Source: CAZFPN01 sp044370655 (GTDB lineage: Bacteria > Pseudomonadota > Alphaproteobacteria > Rickettsiales > Deianiraeaceae). Taken from it: DNA of 9,104 nt. Below are positions 1 to 7,266 of this stretch, one piece after another (position 1 is the stretch's first letter; every line of letters starts with the position of its first letter). The stretch spans positions 1 to 9,104 of the forward strand of contig JBILVD010000047.1 in assembly GCA_044370655.1 (NCBI GenBank), given 5' to 3'. The position numbers and the translations under genes are program-made. The notes under the pieces are model-generated. The model was given only the letters and a program-made list of their open reading frames with translations. It made no database searches and had not been told where the DNA came from.

Positions 1-1
1 A

Positions 2-82
2 CTATTCATATATCCTTTAAAAAGTTATTGTTTTCAATTTAAGGTTTTATTGGAAGATGTTAGTTTGCAACTGGTTTCTTAA
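2..82 (+). CDS. Possible C-terminal end of an upstream gene (partial)
   Basis: An open frame enters from the left edge and ends at a TAA at 80-82, giving about 26 residues (ending LEDVSLQLVS) that I do not recognise. Two things support coding. The stop lies 3 bp before a strong terminator hairpin. This stretch is also about 25 percent G+C, against roughly 10 percent in the non-coding leader that follows. The fragment is too short to assign; in many proteobacteria ftsH or folP precedes glmM, but the residues do not let me claim either. An alternative is that this is intergenic and a minus-strand gene starts at an ATG at 9-7, preceded by AAGGA at 17-13, though that spacing is short. Confidence 0.3.
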   Translation, partial: LFIYPLKSYCFQFKVLLEDVSLQLVS

Positions 83-85
83 ACG

Positions 86-107
86 AAGTTGGGGTTATCA
101 ACTTTTT
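86..107 (+). terminator. Rho-independent terminator upstream of glmM
   Basis: A perfect 6-bp stem, AAGTTG (86-91) and CAACTT (99-104), with a 7-nt loop is followed directly by more T (105-107) and then ATTTTATATATTT. The T-rich tail lies on the plus strand only, so it should end plus-strand transcription arriving from the left. The 3-bp distance from the candidate stop codon at 80-82 fits a gene terminator. A second hairpin (68-91) shares its left arm, so an attenuator is a less likely alternative. Confidence 0.6.
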
Positions 108-195
108 ATTTTATATATTTGATTAAATAATTAAGAAAAATTTTAGTTGATATTTTTTAAAATATATTTATTAAGAAGTTATTTTGTTGAATTTT

Positions 196-1545
196 ATGTC
201 TATTTTTGGAACAGATGGAGTAAGAGGGAGGGTTAATGAGTATCCAATGACACCAGAAATTGCTATGAAAATTGCCTCAATAGTTGGGAGTAAAGCTGTG
301 AAATCATTTAACGGAGGTTTAAAAAGAGTGATAGTAGGGAAGGATACTCGTAAGTCCTGCTATATGCTAGAATCTGCAATTACTGCTGGTTTAATTTCCG
401 CAGGAGTTGATGTTATTTTAACTGGCCCCATTCCAACACCAGCGGTTAGTATGCTTACAAACTCACTTAGAGCGAATTATGGAATTATGATTTCCGCCTC
501 TCACAATTTGTTTGAGGATAATGGTATCAAAATTTTCAATCACAATGGAATAAAGATATCAGATGAGGAGCAACATGAGATAGAACGCTCTCTCCAGTTT
601 TCATATGAGAAATTTTATGTGGAAGCAAGTAAGGTTGGAAAGGTGCGAAGGCTAGATGATGTAATTGGGAGGTATGTTGAGTTTATAAAGTCTTCTATAT
701 CAAAAAATATTAGGTTTAAAGGCATTAAAATTGTTCTTGATGTTGCAAATGGGTCGGCTTACAAAATTGCTCCAGAGATTTTTGAGGAATTGGGGGCGGA
801 AGTTTGCATACTAAACAACGACCCAACAGGGGAGAATATAAATCAAAATTGTGGCTCTACCTGCCCTGATGTAATTTCAAAAAAAGTGAAGGAATTAGGT
901 TATGACATTGGAATAGCGGTTGATGGAGATGCGGACAGAGTTATAATTTGCGATGAAGATGGCGAGATTATAGACGGCGACTTGATAATTGGGGCAATTG
1001 CTAAATTTATGATGGACGAAAAGCGTTTAGCAAGCCAAAAAGTTGTTTTAACTGTGATGTCTAACCTTGGATTAGAGAATTTTTTAAAAAATATTGGGAT
1101 AGAGGTTTTTAGAACTCCAGTAGGAGACAGGCATGTAATTACTAAAATGCAGGAAATTGGAGCAAATTTAGGGGGAGAGCAGTCAGGTCATATCATTCTA
1201 AACGACTATTCTCAAACAGGTGATGGAATTTTGTCTGCACTTCAAATCCTAGCTTTTTTAATTAAAAACAACTTGAAAACAAGTGAGATATTTAATATAT
1301 TCAAAAAAGTGCCACAAATTTTAGTTAATGTAAAGTTTTCTAATAGATGTAAAATAAATTTAAACGATGAAGCTCTCTCCTCTATTATCACAAATATTGA
1401 GAAAGACTTAGGGGGCGAAGGAAGAATTTTGGTTAGAAAGTCTGGCACGGAAAACTTGGTAAGGCTTATGGTTGAGGGGGAAAATGAAGAAAAAAACAAA
1501 AATGCAATTAAAGCTCTCACAAATTATTTTGAAGATAAAAAATGA
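196..1545 (+). CDS. glmM: Phosphoglucosamine mutase GlmM
   Basis: GlmM interconverts glucosamine-6-phosphate and glucosamine-1-phosphate in the cytoplasm, a step towards UDP-GlcNAc for peptidoglycan and lipopolysaccharide. It is an alpha-D-phosphohexomutase of about 449 residues (E. coli GlmM is 445). The N-terminus MSIFGTDGVRGR is typical. Visible motifs are the phosphoserine loop SASHN with catalytic Ser102, the metal loop DGDADR at 243-248, the sugar-binding loop GGEQSGH at 326-332 and the phosphate-binding loop RKSGTEN at 414-420. The ATG at 196 is preferred because it puts the catalytic serine at 102, the same number as in E. coli. A TTG at 184 in the same frame has an AAGAAG 5 nt upstream and would add MLNF, so it cannot be excluded. 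Two conserved prolines are replaced (SHN-L and SGTE-N). The 3' end overlaps dnaE by 4 bp (ATGA), suggesting translational coupling. No clear promoter is seen in the AT-rich leader. Confidence 0.96.
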   Translation: MSIFGTDGVRGRVNEYPMTPEIAMKIASIVGSKAVKSFNGGLKRVIVGKDTRKSCYMLESAITAGLISAGVDVILTGPIPTPAVSMLTNSLRANYGIMISASHNLFEDNGIKIFNHNGIKISDEEQHEIERSLQFSYEKFYVEASKVGKVRRLDDVIGRYVEFIKSSISKNIRFKGIKIVLDVANGSAYKIAPEIFEELGAEVCILNNDPTGENINQNCGSTCPDVISKKVKELGYDIGIAVDGDADRVIICDEDGEIIDGDLIIGAIAKFMMDEKRLASQKVVLTVMSNLGLENFLKNIGIEVFRTPVGDRHVITKMQEIGANLGGEQSGHIILNDYSQTGDGILSALQILAFLIKNNLKTSEIFNIFKKVPQILVNVKFSNRCKINLNDEALSSIITNIEKDLGGEGRILVRKSGTENLVRLMVEGENEEKNKNAIKALTNYFEDKK

Positions 1546-4500
1546 GCGTTTTTGTTAAACTCAAAAGTGAATACTCCATTACAAAAAGTACGATAACTAT
1601 AAAAGAAGGGGTTAAAATTGCGAAGAACTTGGGGTATAAATCTGTTTTGCTTGCAGATGATGGAAATTTATTTGGAGCGTTAGACTTCTCTCTAGAAGCA
1701 ATTAAAAATGGTATTTTGCCGATAATTGGCGTCTCCATCACTTTTTTGTTTCAAAATGAAAATCAAAACATAACACTCGTAGCAAAAACAAATGAGGGCT
1801 TTTGTAATTTACTTTCTTTGACATATGGTAAGCCTTCTCTTGAAGATGTTAAAAATAAAAGTGAGGGAATTCTTGCACTTTGCAATATCTCAAATGAAGA
1901 CTTAACCTTAGAGCTTTTGAATACATTTAAGCAAGATTTATACTTAGAAGTTTGCCGTCTTTCAAATGATAAACTAGAAATTCAAAAAGAAGAGGAAATT
2001 TTAAGCTTTGCACTTAAGTTCAACATACCGATAATATATTCAAATGATGCTTACTTTCAAACTCCAGAAATGTTTGAAGCGGAAGACATTCTCCGTTGCA
2101 TAGGCGAAGGTAGGTTTTTACTTGAAGAGCAAAGAGAAAAACTCTCTATTAATAATTATTTTAAAAGCCCTAATGAGATAAAAGAGCTTTTTGCAGACTT
2201 GCCAGAAGCAATTGAAACGGCGGAAAACTTGCCTTTTAAAATCTCTTTTGCACCTCGTGCTTCAAAACCTTTACTTCCCTCTTTTGCACAGGATGAAAGG
2301 CTGGAAATGGAGGAAAAGGCAAGAAAAGGCTTAGAAGAAAGATTTGCAAGTGGGGAGGCGATTGGCTTAACTTCAGGTAAATTTACAAGGGAGGATTATG
2401 AAAAAAGGCTAGAGTATGAGACGGAGGTTATTTCTAAAATGGGATTTTGTGGATACTTCCTTATAGTTGCTGATTTTATTGTTTGGAGCAAGTCAAACGG
2501 CATTCCTGTGGGGCCGGGGAGGGGGAGTGGTGCGGGCTCTATTATTGCATATTCTCTTAAAATTACAGATGTTGACCCTCTCTACTATGGGCTTCTATTT
2601 GAGCGTTTTTTAAACCCTGATAGAATTTCAATGCCAGATTTTGATGTGGATTTTTGCCAAGAAGGGCGTGAGAGAGTTATAGACTATGTAAAGCAAAAAT
2701 ATGGAGAGGAGAATGTTGCGGGAATAATAACTTTTGGAAGGCTTCAAGCTCGTGCCGTTTTAAAAGATGTTGGGAGAGTGCTTCAAATTCCTTACATAGT
2801 TGTAGATAAAATTTGTAAATTAATCCCTTTTAACCCTGTAGAGCCTGTAAGTCTTGAAAAAGCAATAAGCCTTGACCCCGAACTTCAAGCACAAAAAGAA
2901 GCAGACGAAACAATTGCAAAACTTCTTGAATTTGGGCTAAAGCTGGAAGGTTTAATTCGCCATTCTTCCGCACACGCCGCAGGTGTTATTATAGCAGATA
3001 GACCGTTGCTAAATTTGGTTCCGCTTTTTAGGGCAGAGGATGGGGTCTTGCCTGTGGTGGGGTATCATATGAAAGCCTCTGAGAGTGCGGGGCTTGTAAA
3101 GTTTGACTTCCTAGGCTTGAAAACGCTTACAATAATTGCAAATGCATGCAAAATGGCGAAGGAGCAACTAGGCATAACTCTGGAGATGAGCAAAATTCCT
3201 CTAACTGATGAAAAAACTTTTGAACTTTTGCAAAACGGGCTTACCTTGGGAGTGTTTCAACTTGAGAGCCTGATATGTCGTGATTCAATGAAGAAAATGA
3301 AGATAGACAAAATTGAAGATATCATTGCTTTAACATCTCTAAATCGCCCCGGACCTATGGAGAATATCCCTTCTTTTATCAACCGTAAATTAGGGCTAGA
3401 GCAAATTTCTTACCCTCATCAAAGTTTGGAAGGCTTGCTTGCGGAAACATATGGAATTATTATCTATCAAGAACAGGTGATAAAAATTGCACAGATATTA
3501 GCAGGATACACTCTAGGAGAGGCGGACTTGCTAAGGCGAGCCATGGGGAAAAAAATCAAGGAAGAGATGGAAGCTCAAAGAAAGATTTTTATTGAAGGAG
3601 CGGTGAAAAATGGAGTTATTGAGGCGAAAGCTTCAGAGATTTTTGACCTAGTGGATAAATTTGCAGGATATGGTTTTAACAAATCTCACGCAGCGGCTTA
3701 TACGGTTATATCCTATCAAACAGCATATTTAAAGGCTCACTTTCCACTTCAATTCTTCGTCTCCAACCTTAATATGTCAATTGCGGATACAGATGACATC
3801 AACCTTTTTGTGAGTGATGCGAGGAATATGTCTATAAAAGTGAACTTGCCTTGTATTAACACTTCAAAACCTTATTTCACGACTGATGGTAAGGAGATAT
3901 TCTACGGACTTGGGGCTTTAAAATCAGTTGGTATATCCTCTATGGAAGAGGTTGTAAGCGTAAGAGAGAAAGGGGGAAGCTTCAAGGATATATTTGATTT
4001 TTGCAAGAGAGTGGGGCATAAAAATGCAAACAAGAAGCAACTGGAGGCTTTAACTAAAGCGGGAGCGTTTGATTGCCTTTCTATAAACAGAAAGCAGGTT
4101 TTAGAAAGCATTGAAATACTCACTAATTTTGCCTCTAGCCCTTTAGCTGATTTTGCGGAGATGAACCTTTTTGAAGAAGAGGTAAAAATGAACCCTAAGC
4201 TAAAACCTGTCAGCGGAGATTTTTCTTCTCAAGAAAAGTTGGAAAATGAGTTTGATGCGGTTGGTTTTTATTTATCCTTCCATCCTTTAAGTGCGTATCT
4301 TGCAAAGCTTGAAGCGGGAGGATTTACGAGTTTTAGAAACTTAGAAGAAGCCCTTGGTTTTGAAAAGGAAAAACGATTTTTGATGGCAGGTGTTGTAAGC
4401 CTTGTAAAGCAGAGAAGTGGGGCGAGGGGGCGTTTTGCTTTTGTTCATTTTAGTGAAGTTTCGGGTATTTTTGAGGCCTCTATATTTAAAGATGAACTAA

Positions 4501-5000
4501 TTACAAAGCATAGGGAGGATTTAGTGGTGGGCAAGCTTCTTGCGGTGAAGGTGTCTGTTAGCAAACAGGGGGATACAGGCTCTCTTAGAATTATCATAAA
4601 CGATATTTTTAAACTGGAAGAAGCCCTTTTGAATGTGAAACTTAGCAGTAAAGAGGTTTTAGTTAAGGAAGTTTTAGTTAAGGAAGTTTTAGTTGATGAG
4701 GTTTTAGTTGATGAGGTTTTAGCAAAAGAAGATGCGATTAAGGAGGTTAATGCAAAAAAAGCTAACATTTTGCAAGAAGATATTTATACTCCAAAATTAT
4801 TAGTGCTGGATTTGGAGGATGTAAAAAAAGAATCTTTTTTAAGAATTTGGGAGAGCATCAAAGCATTAAATAAAGGAAAAACTATGATTTACATTAAACA
4901 AAATAGCATTAAATTAAAATTAGATGGCTCTTATCGAATTCCTCAAAATTTAGTGAGAGATTTAAAAGCGAGCGGGTGCAAGGTGTTTGACTACCATTAA
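1542..5000 (+). CDS. dnaE: DNA polymerase III alpha subunit DnaE
   Basis: This is the replicative polymerase subunit (family C), 1152 residues against 1160 in E. coli. An N-terminal PHP domain (about 1-200) has lost metal ligands: the H-x-H of FVHLxVH reads FVKLK and the TDH-type motif reads ADD (38-40), so it should not proofread and a separate epsilon subunit is expected. The palm carries GPGRGSGAGS at 324-333, the catalytic pair in PDFDVDF (Asp366, Asp368) and the third aspartate in FDFLG (Asp522). YGFNKSHAAAYTVISYQTAY marks the finger region. A tandem helix-hairpin-helix region precedes a likely internal clamp-binding motif EMNLF at 873-877, with Glu in place of the usual Gln. An OB fold lies near 944-1030 (AGVVSLVKQ). 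A linker of five KEVLV/DEVLV repeats (1037-1061) then joins it to a C-terminal domain, about 1075-1152, in the position that binds tau in E. coli. The start overlaps glmM by 4 bp. Confidence 0.97.
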   Translation: MSVFVKLKSEYSITKSTITIKEGVKIAKNLGYKSVLLADDGNLFGALDFSLEAIKNGILPIIGVSITFLFQNENQNITLVAKTNEGFCNLLSLTYGKPSLEDVKNKSEGILALCNISNEDLTLELLNTFKQDLYLEVCRLSNDKLEIQKEEEILSFALKFNIPIIYSNDAYFQTPEMFEAEDILRCIGEGRFLLEEQREKLSINNYFKSPNEIKELFADLPEAIETAENLPFKISFAPRASKPLLPSFAQDERLEMEEKARKGLEERFASGEAIGLTSGKFTREDYEKRLEYETEVISKMGFCGYFLIVADFIVWSKSNGIPVGPGRGSGAGSIIAYSLKITDVDPLYYGLLFERFLNPDRISMPDFDVDFCQEGRERVIDYVKQKYGEENVAGIITFGRLQARAVLKDVGRVLQIPYIVVDKICKLIPFNPVEPVSLEKAISLDPELQAQKEADETIAKLLEFGLKLEGLIRHSSAHAAGVIIADRPLLNLVPLFRAEDGVLPVVGYHMKASESAGLVKFDFLGLKTLTIIANACKMAKEQLGITLEMSKIPLTDEKTFELLQNGLTLGVFQLESLICRDSMKKMKIDKIEDIIALTSLNRPGPMENIPSFINRKLGLEQISYPHQSLEGLLAETYGIIIYQEQVIKIAQILAGYTLGEADLLRRAMGKKIKEEMEAQRKIFIEGAVKNGVIEAKASEIFDLVDKFAGYGFNKSHAAAYTVISYQTAYLKAHFPLQFFVSNLNMSIADTDDINLFVSDARNMSIKVNLPCINTSKPYFTTDGKEIFYGLGALKSVGISSMEEVVSVREKGGSFKDIFDFCKRVGHKNANKKQLEALTKAGAFDCLSINRKQVLESIEILTNFASSPLADFAEMNLFEEEVKMNPKLKPVSGDFSSQEKLENEFDAVGFYLSFHPLSAYLAKLEAGGFTSFRNLEEALGFEKEKRFLMAGVVSLVKQRSGARGRFAFVHFSEVSGIFEASIFKDELITKHREDLVVGKLLAVKVSVSKQGDTGSLRIIINDIFKLEEALLNVKLSSKEVLVKEVLVKEVLVDEVLVDEVLAKEDAIKEVNAKKANILQEDIYTPKLLVLDLEDVKKESFLRIWESIKALNKGKTMIYIKQNSIKLKLDGSYRIPQNLVRDLKASGCKVFDYH
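4650..4724 (+). repeat. Five-copy 15-bp in-frame tandem repeat in dnaE linker
   Basis: Five consecutive 15-bp units encode KEVLV, KEVLV, KEVLV, DEVLV and DEVLA. Units 2 and 3 are identical (AAGGAAGTTTTAGTT), and units 4 and 5 share GATGAGGTTTTAG. Less perfect relatives follow (AAAGAAGAT; AAGGAGGTT near 4740). The array lies between the OB fold and the C-terminal domain, and its unit length keeps the frame. The pattern suggests recent slipped-strand expansion. Confidence 0.93.
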
Positions 5001-5003
5001 GTT

Positions 5004-5549
5004 TCAAATTTTTAGGCTTATTGAGAGACTTCTTCGTGAAAAGCCGATTTCCACATTTTTAGATGTAAAAACATTTGCGTATAAATATGAAATAACAACT
5101 GCCACAAGAACGTCCGATACGAAGTGTGCTCTTGCTTGAACTCTGCTGTAACCTACAAAAGTAGAGGCAATTAAAGGTAAAATAGCATAATTCCAGCCTA
5201 AATTTTTAGCAATGAATAAACTGGGAGCAAATGCCATTGTTGTGTGCCCTGAAGGGAATGACTTTTTATCGGATCTGTTTGGTCTTTCTCTTCGAACGGA
5301 TAATTTAAGCATTGATGAGGTTAGAAGAGAAATTCCAACGGATTTTGTAAAATTGACAAAATCCTCCTTAGATTTATCTTCATAAATCATAACGGATATT
5401 GAGTAAAAAAAATGGAGCAAATTGCATTATATCTCCTAATTTTGTAATTGTTTCACTCTCTTTTTTAGTTATAAAGTTTGGAGAATCAAATGATTTGAAG
5501 CTTGCAAATGTAATCTTAAAAAGTATTAAAAAAGTTAAAAAAATTGCAT
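5004..5549 (-). pseudogene. PAP2-family membrane phosphatase, frameshifted at poly-T tracts
   Basis: The downstream part is an intact frame from 5420 to 5004 with the full PAP2 phosphatase signature: K-x6-RP (KLSVRRERP), PSGHT and SR-x5-H-x3-D (SRVQARAHFVSD). The two C-terminal stretches around the last motif look membrane-embedded. PAP2 enzymes remove phosphate from lipid phosphates such as phosphatidate or undecaprenyl pyrophosphate; the substrate here is unknown. The frame opens only with a TTG at 5420 and lacks an N-terminus. That N-terminus is in another frame just upstream: a hydrophobic, signal-like stretch followed by KLGDIMQFAPFF (about 5544-5406), a segment that leads naturally into YSISVMIYEDK. 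The two join if a run of eight T (coding strand, 5412-5405) were seven. The upstream part also lacks a start unless another T run (5543-5537) had one more T, which would connect ATG 5549. It is the last gene of dnaN-rpiB-PAP2, 11 nt after rpiB and 3 bp from the convergent dnaE stop. It may be a pseudogene, a slippage-rescued gene or sequence error; if only the intact frame counts, the CDS is 5004-5420. Confidence 0.72.
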
Positions 5550-5560
5550 ATTTTTTGTAG

Positions 5561-5983
5561 TTATAAGTCTATCTTTTTTATTCTAATTTCGTGCCTTCCA
5601 CCTTCAAAGGAAGTATTAATAAAGGTTTTTACTATTTCTAATTGAGTTTCAATTGGTAAAATTCTAGCCCCAAGGCAGACTATGTTAGCATCGTTGTGCT
5701 TTCTTGAAAGTTCTGAAATTTGAGTAGAATGGCAAAGGGAGGCTCTTACGCTCTTAAACCTGTTTGCAACAATTGAAACTCCAACTCCGCTTCCGCATAT
5801 TATAACTCCGAGGCTTCCTTGATTTAATGCTACTTTTTTAGATATTTCACTTGCAACATCCGTGTAATCATCTTGCATTAAAACTTCGTCAAAGTCTATC
5901 TTGTTTTGTGTAAAAAAGTTTTTTATTGCGGTTTTAAGACTTTCTCCCGTGTGGTCGCACCCTATAAATGCTTTTTTAAACAT
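5561..5983 (-). CDS. rpiB: Ribose-5-phosphate isomerase B RpiB
   Basis: RpiB interconverts ribose-5-phosphate and ribulose-5-phosphate in the non-oxidative pentose phosphate pathway (LacA/RpiB family). The 140-residue protein shows the family's GCDHTG start (Asp10), the active-site cysteine in ICGSGVG (Cys63), the KHNDANI motif (His96) and a C-terminal FEGGRHEIRI. The length is normal for the family. It lies 3 nt after the dnaN stop on the same strand with no clear Shine-Dalgarno sequence, so coupling to dnaN translation is likely. Its TAA is followed 11 nt later by the ATG of the damaged PAP2 gene. Allose-6-phosphate isomerase activity is known in some RpiB enzymes and cannot be excluded, but no allose genes are nearby. 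Confidence 0.95.
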   Translation of the reverse strand: MFKKAFIGCDHTGESLKTAIKNFFTQNKIDFDEVLMQDDYTDVASEISKKVALNQGSLGVIICGSGVGVSIVANRFKSVRASLCHSTQISELSRKHNDANIVCLGARILPIETQLEIVKTFINTSFEGGRHEIRIKKIDL

Positions 5984-5986
5984 ACT

Positions 5987-7129
5987 TTAAAATCTCATTG
6001 GCATTAGTATGTAAAAGTAAGAATCTAACTTTTCATCTTTAATTAAGGCTGGGGTTCTCTCGTCTTTTAAACAGAATAGAAGTTTATCGCTTGAAATATG
6101 AGCAAGAATTTCAAGAAGGTAGGAATAGTTGTAATTAACTTCAATTACATCTTCAAAAGAAGACTCGGTTGAGATTTCATCTACTGCTTCTCCTGTGTCT
6201 TTATTTTTGGCAAGAATGGTAAGTAAGTTGTGAGAAAAGGTAAGCTTTATACTATTTTCTGATGAGCCTGCATGAATTGTAGCAACTCTTTCAATTAAAG
6301 TCATAAACTCTTTCCTTGATATTGTGGTAATTTTTGTGTTTTCTTGTGGTATAACTTTTTCGTATTCTGGGAATTCGGCGTCTATCAATTTGGAAACAAA
6401 AGAGAATGAATTGCAAGAAAATGTAATTTGCTTTTCAAGTAAGTTTATTTCAAGCTCTTCATCTTCTACTTGTTCTAAAATTTTACATAGCTCAATTGTA
6501 GACTTTTTGGGAAGAATGATTTTTAGAAATTTAGACTGTTCAGGAATGCTTGCTTCTAATTTGCAAAATGAAAGGCGATGCCCGTCTGTTGAAACTGTTG
6601 TTAAAAATGAAGTTGCGTCTGTCTCTTTAAATTGAAAAGAAAGACCATTCAAGTTAAACCTTACTTCATCATGGTAAATTGAGAATTTGGTTTTGTCAAT
6701 TAAGGATAAAACCTTTTTAGACATAATTTTAAACGAAGTACCTTTTGAAGATTGACGGTCTTCGTCTTCAATGATGCTTTCAATTGCTTTAAGAGAGAAT
6801 TTAGACTTTCCGTTTTTTATGTTTAAGGTTAAGTCTTTAACTTCAAGCAAAACATCATTTGAGGGGTTTAATTTTTTGATAATTTCATTTAATTTGATAA
6901 ACTCTACAAAAACTTCTCCAGAGTTTTCAACTTGAGAATTGAAAAAACTTTTGATTTTTACGTCAAAGTTTTTTGTTTCAAGCATTATGTTGCCTAAAGC
7001 TTTATCTGCTTTTATTTTAACTAAAGAGTAATCCTGCGATTTTGCAAGGTCACTCTGCGATTTTGCAATGCCACCAAAAACAAGCGTTAAAGCTTTTAAA
7101 ATAACACTCTGAGTAGTAGAAAACTTCAT
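5987..7129 (-). CDS. dnaN: DNA polymerase III beta subunit (sliding clamp) DnaN
   Basis: DnaN forms the ring-shaped homodimer that tethers polymerase III to DNA and recruits other proteins through its hydrophobic cleft. It is 380 residues (E. coli 366) with three clamp folds. Markers are MKF at the start, YHDEVRFNLNGLSF at 152-165, STDGHRLS at 180-187, LIDAEFPEYEKVIP at 248-261 and the C-terminal MPMRF at 376-380, part of the partner-binding cleft. The first domain is diverged: the usual P-I-L-x-N segment is not recognisable, and residues 21-34 contain a duplicated IAKSQSD/LAKSQDY. The start is supported by GAGAAG 5 nt upstream of the ATG. It heads the minus-strand operon with rpiB and the PAP2 gene. 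No dnaA or clear DnaA-box cluster is nearby, so this is not evidence for an origin. Confidence 0.96.
   Translation of the reverse strand: MKFSTTQSVILKALTLVFGGIAKSQSDLAKSQDYSLVKIKADKALGNIMLETKNFDVKIKSFFNSQVENSGEVFVEFIKLNEIIKKLNPSNDVLLEVKDLTLNIKNGKSKFSLKAIESIIEDEDRQSSKGTSFKIMSKKVLSLIDKTKFSIYHDEVRFNLNGLSFQFKETDATSFLTTVSTDGHRLSFCKLEASIPEQSKFLKIILPKKSTIELCKILEQVEDEELEINLLEKQITFSCNSFSFVSKLIDAEFPEYEKVIPQENTKITTISRKEFMTLIERVATIHAGSSENSIKLTFSHNLLTILAKNKDTGEAVDEISTESSFEDVIEVNYNYSYLLEILAHISSDKLLFCLKDERTPALIKDEKLDSYFYILMPMRF
7034..7068 (-). repeat. Short direct repeat inside dnaN N-terminus
   Basis: CTGCGATTTTGCAA occurs perfectly at 7034-7047 and 7055-7068, a 21-bp period that adds seven codons without breaking the frame. 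It encodes the paired AKSQ segments near residues 22-32 of DnaN. It looks like a local duplication. Confidence 0.85.
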
Positions 7130-7152
7130 ATATTCTTCTCTTTTTTTAATAA

Positions 7153-7181
7153 AGCTTAGCTTATATCTTGTTGCTTGTCAA
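7153..7181 (-). promoter_or_regulatory. Candidate promoter for the dnaN-rpiB-PAP2 operon
   Basis: On the minus strand a perfect TTGACA (7181-7176) is followed after 17 nt by TAAGCT (7158-7153), a poor -10 with 3 of 6 matches to TATAAT, about 23 nt before the dnaN ATG. The -10 overlaps an 11-bp odd palindrome, AAGCTTAGCTT (7152-7162), which could be an operator or chance. The -35 is persuasive; the -10 is not. Confidence 0.4.
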
Positions 7182-7215
7182 GTAAAAAATACATTTTTTA
7201 AAAGAAAAATTTATA

Positions 7216-7244
7216 TTGACATATAAGACCTTACATTTTATTAA
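7216..7244 (+). promoter_or_regulatory. Candidate sigma-70-type promoter for hslV-dxr
   Basis: A perfect TTGACA (7216-7221) is followed after exactly 17 nt by TATTAA (7239-7244, 4 of 6 matches to TATAAT), 22 nt before the hslV ATG. TAAAAT at 7242-7247 is a better match but sits at a 20-nt spacing. hslV is a heat-shock gene in E. coli, but I cannot distinguish a heat-shock sigma site here. Confidence 0.5.
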
Positions 7245-7266
7245 AATCTTAAATTTTGTATAGTTT

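Noticed and set aside
1..9. Start of a divergent minus-strand gene at ATG 9-7 with AAGGA upstream
   Set aside because: Only three codons are visible and the Shine-Dalgarno spacing is just 3 nt, so it cannot be supported.
95..103. DnaA-box-like TTATCAACT, suggesting an origin near dnaN and dnaE
   Set aside because: It is a poor match, stands alone, forms part of the terminator hairpin, and no dnaA is present.
140..183. Promoter for glmM (TTGATA at 147-152; TAAAAT and TATATT further on)
   Set aside because: No pair of boxes has acceptable spacing; in DNA this AT-rich such matches are expected by chance.
4650..4724. CRISPR-like array
   Set aside because: Units are contiguous 15-mers in frame with no spacers, inside dnaE.
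4445..4768. Minus-strand open frame with Thr/Ser/Lys repeats (TSSTKTSL)
   Set aside because: It is the antisense of the dnaE tandem repeat and OB-fold region; dnaE is clearly the coding strand.
1542..5000. A novel or defence-type system in the window
   Set aside because: Every confidently read gene is a known housekeeping family; the oddities are local changes within them and do not form a new system.
6324..6635. Plus-strand 103-codon open frame
   Set aside because: It lies antisense to the conserved middle of dnaN.
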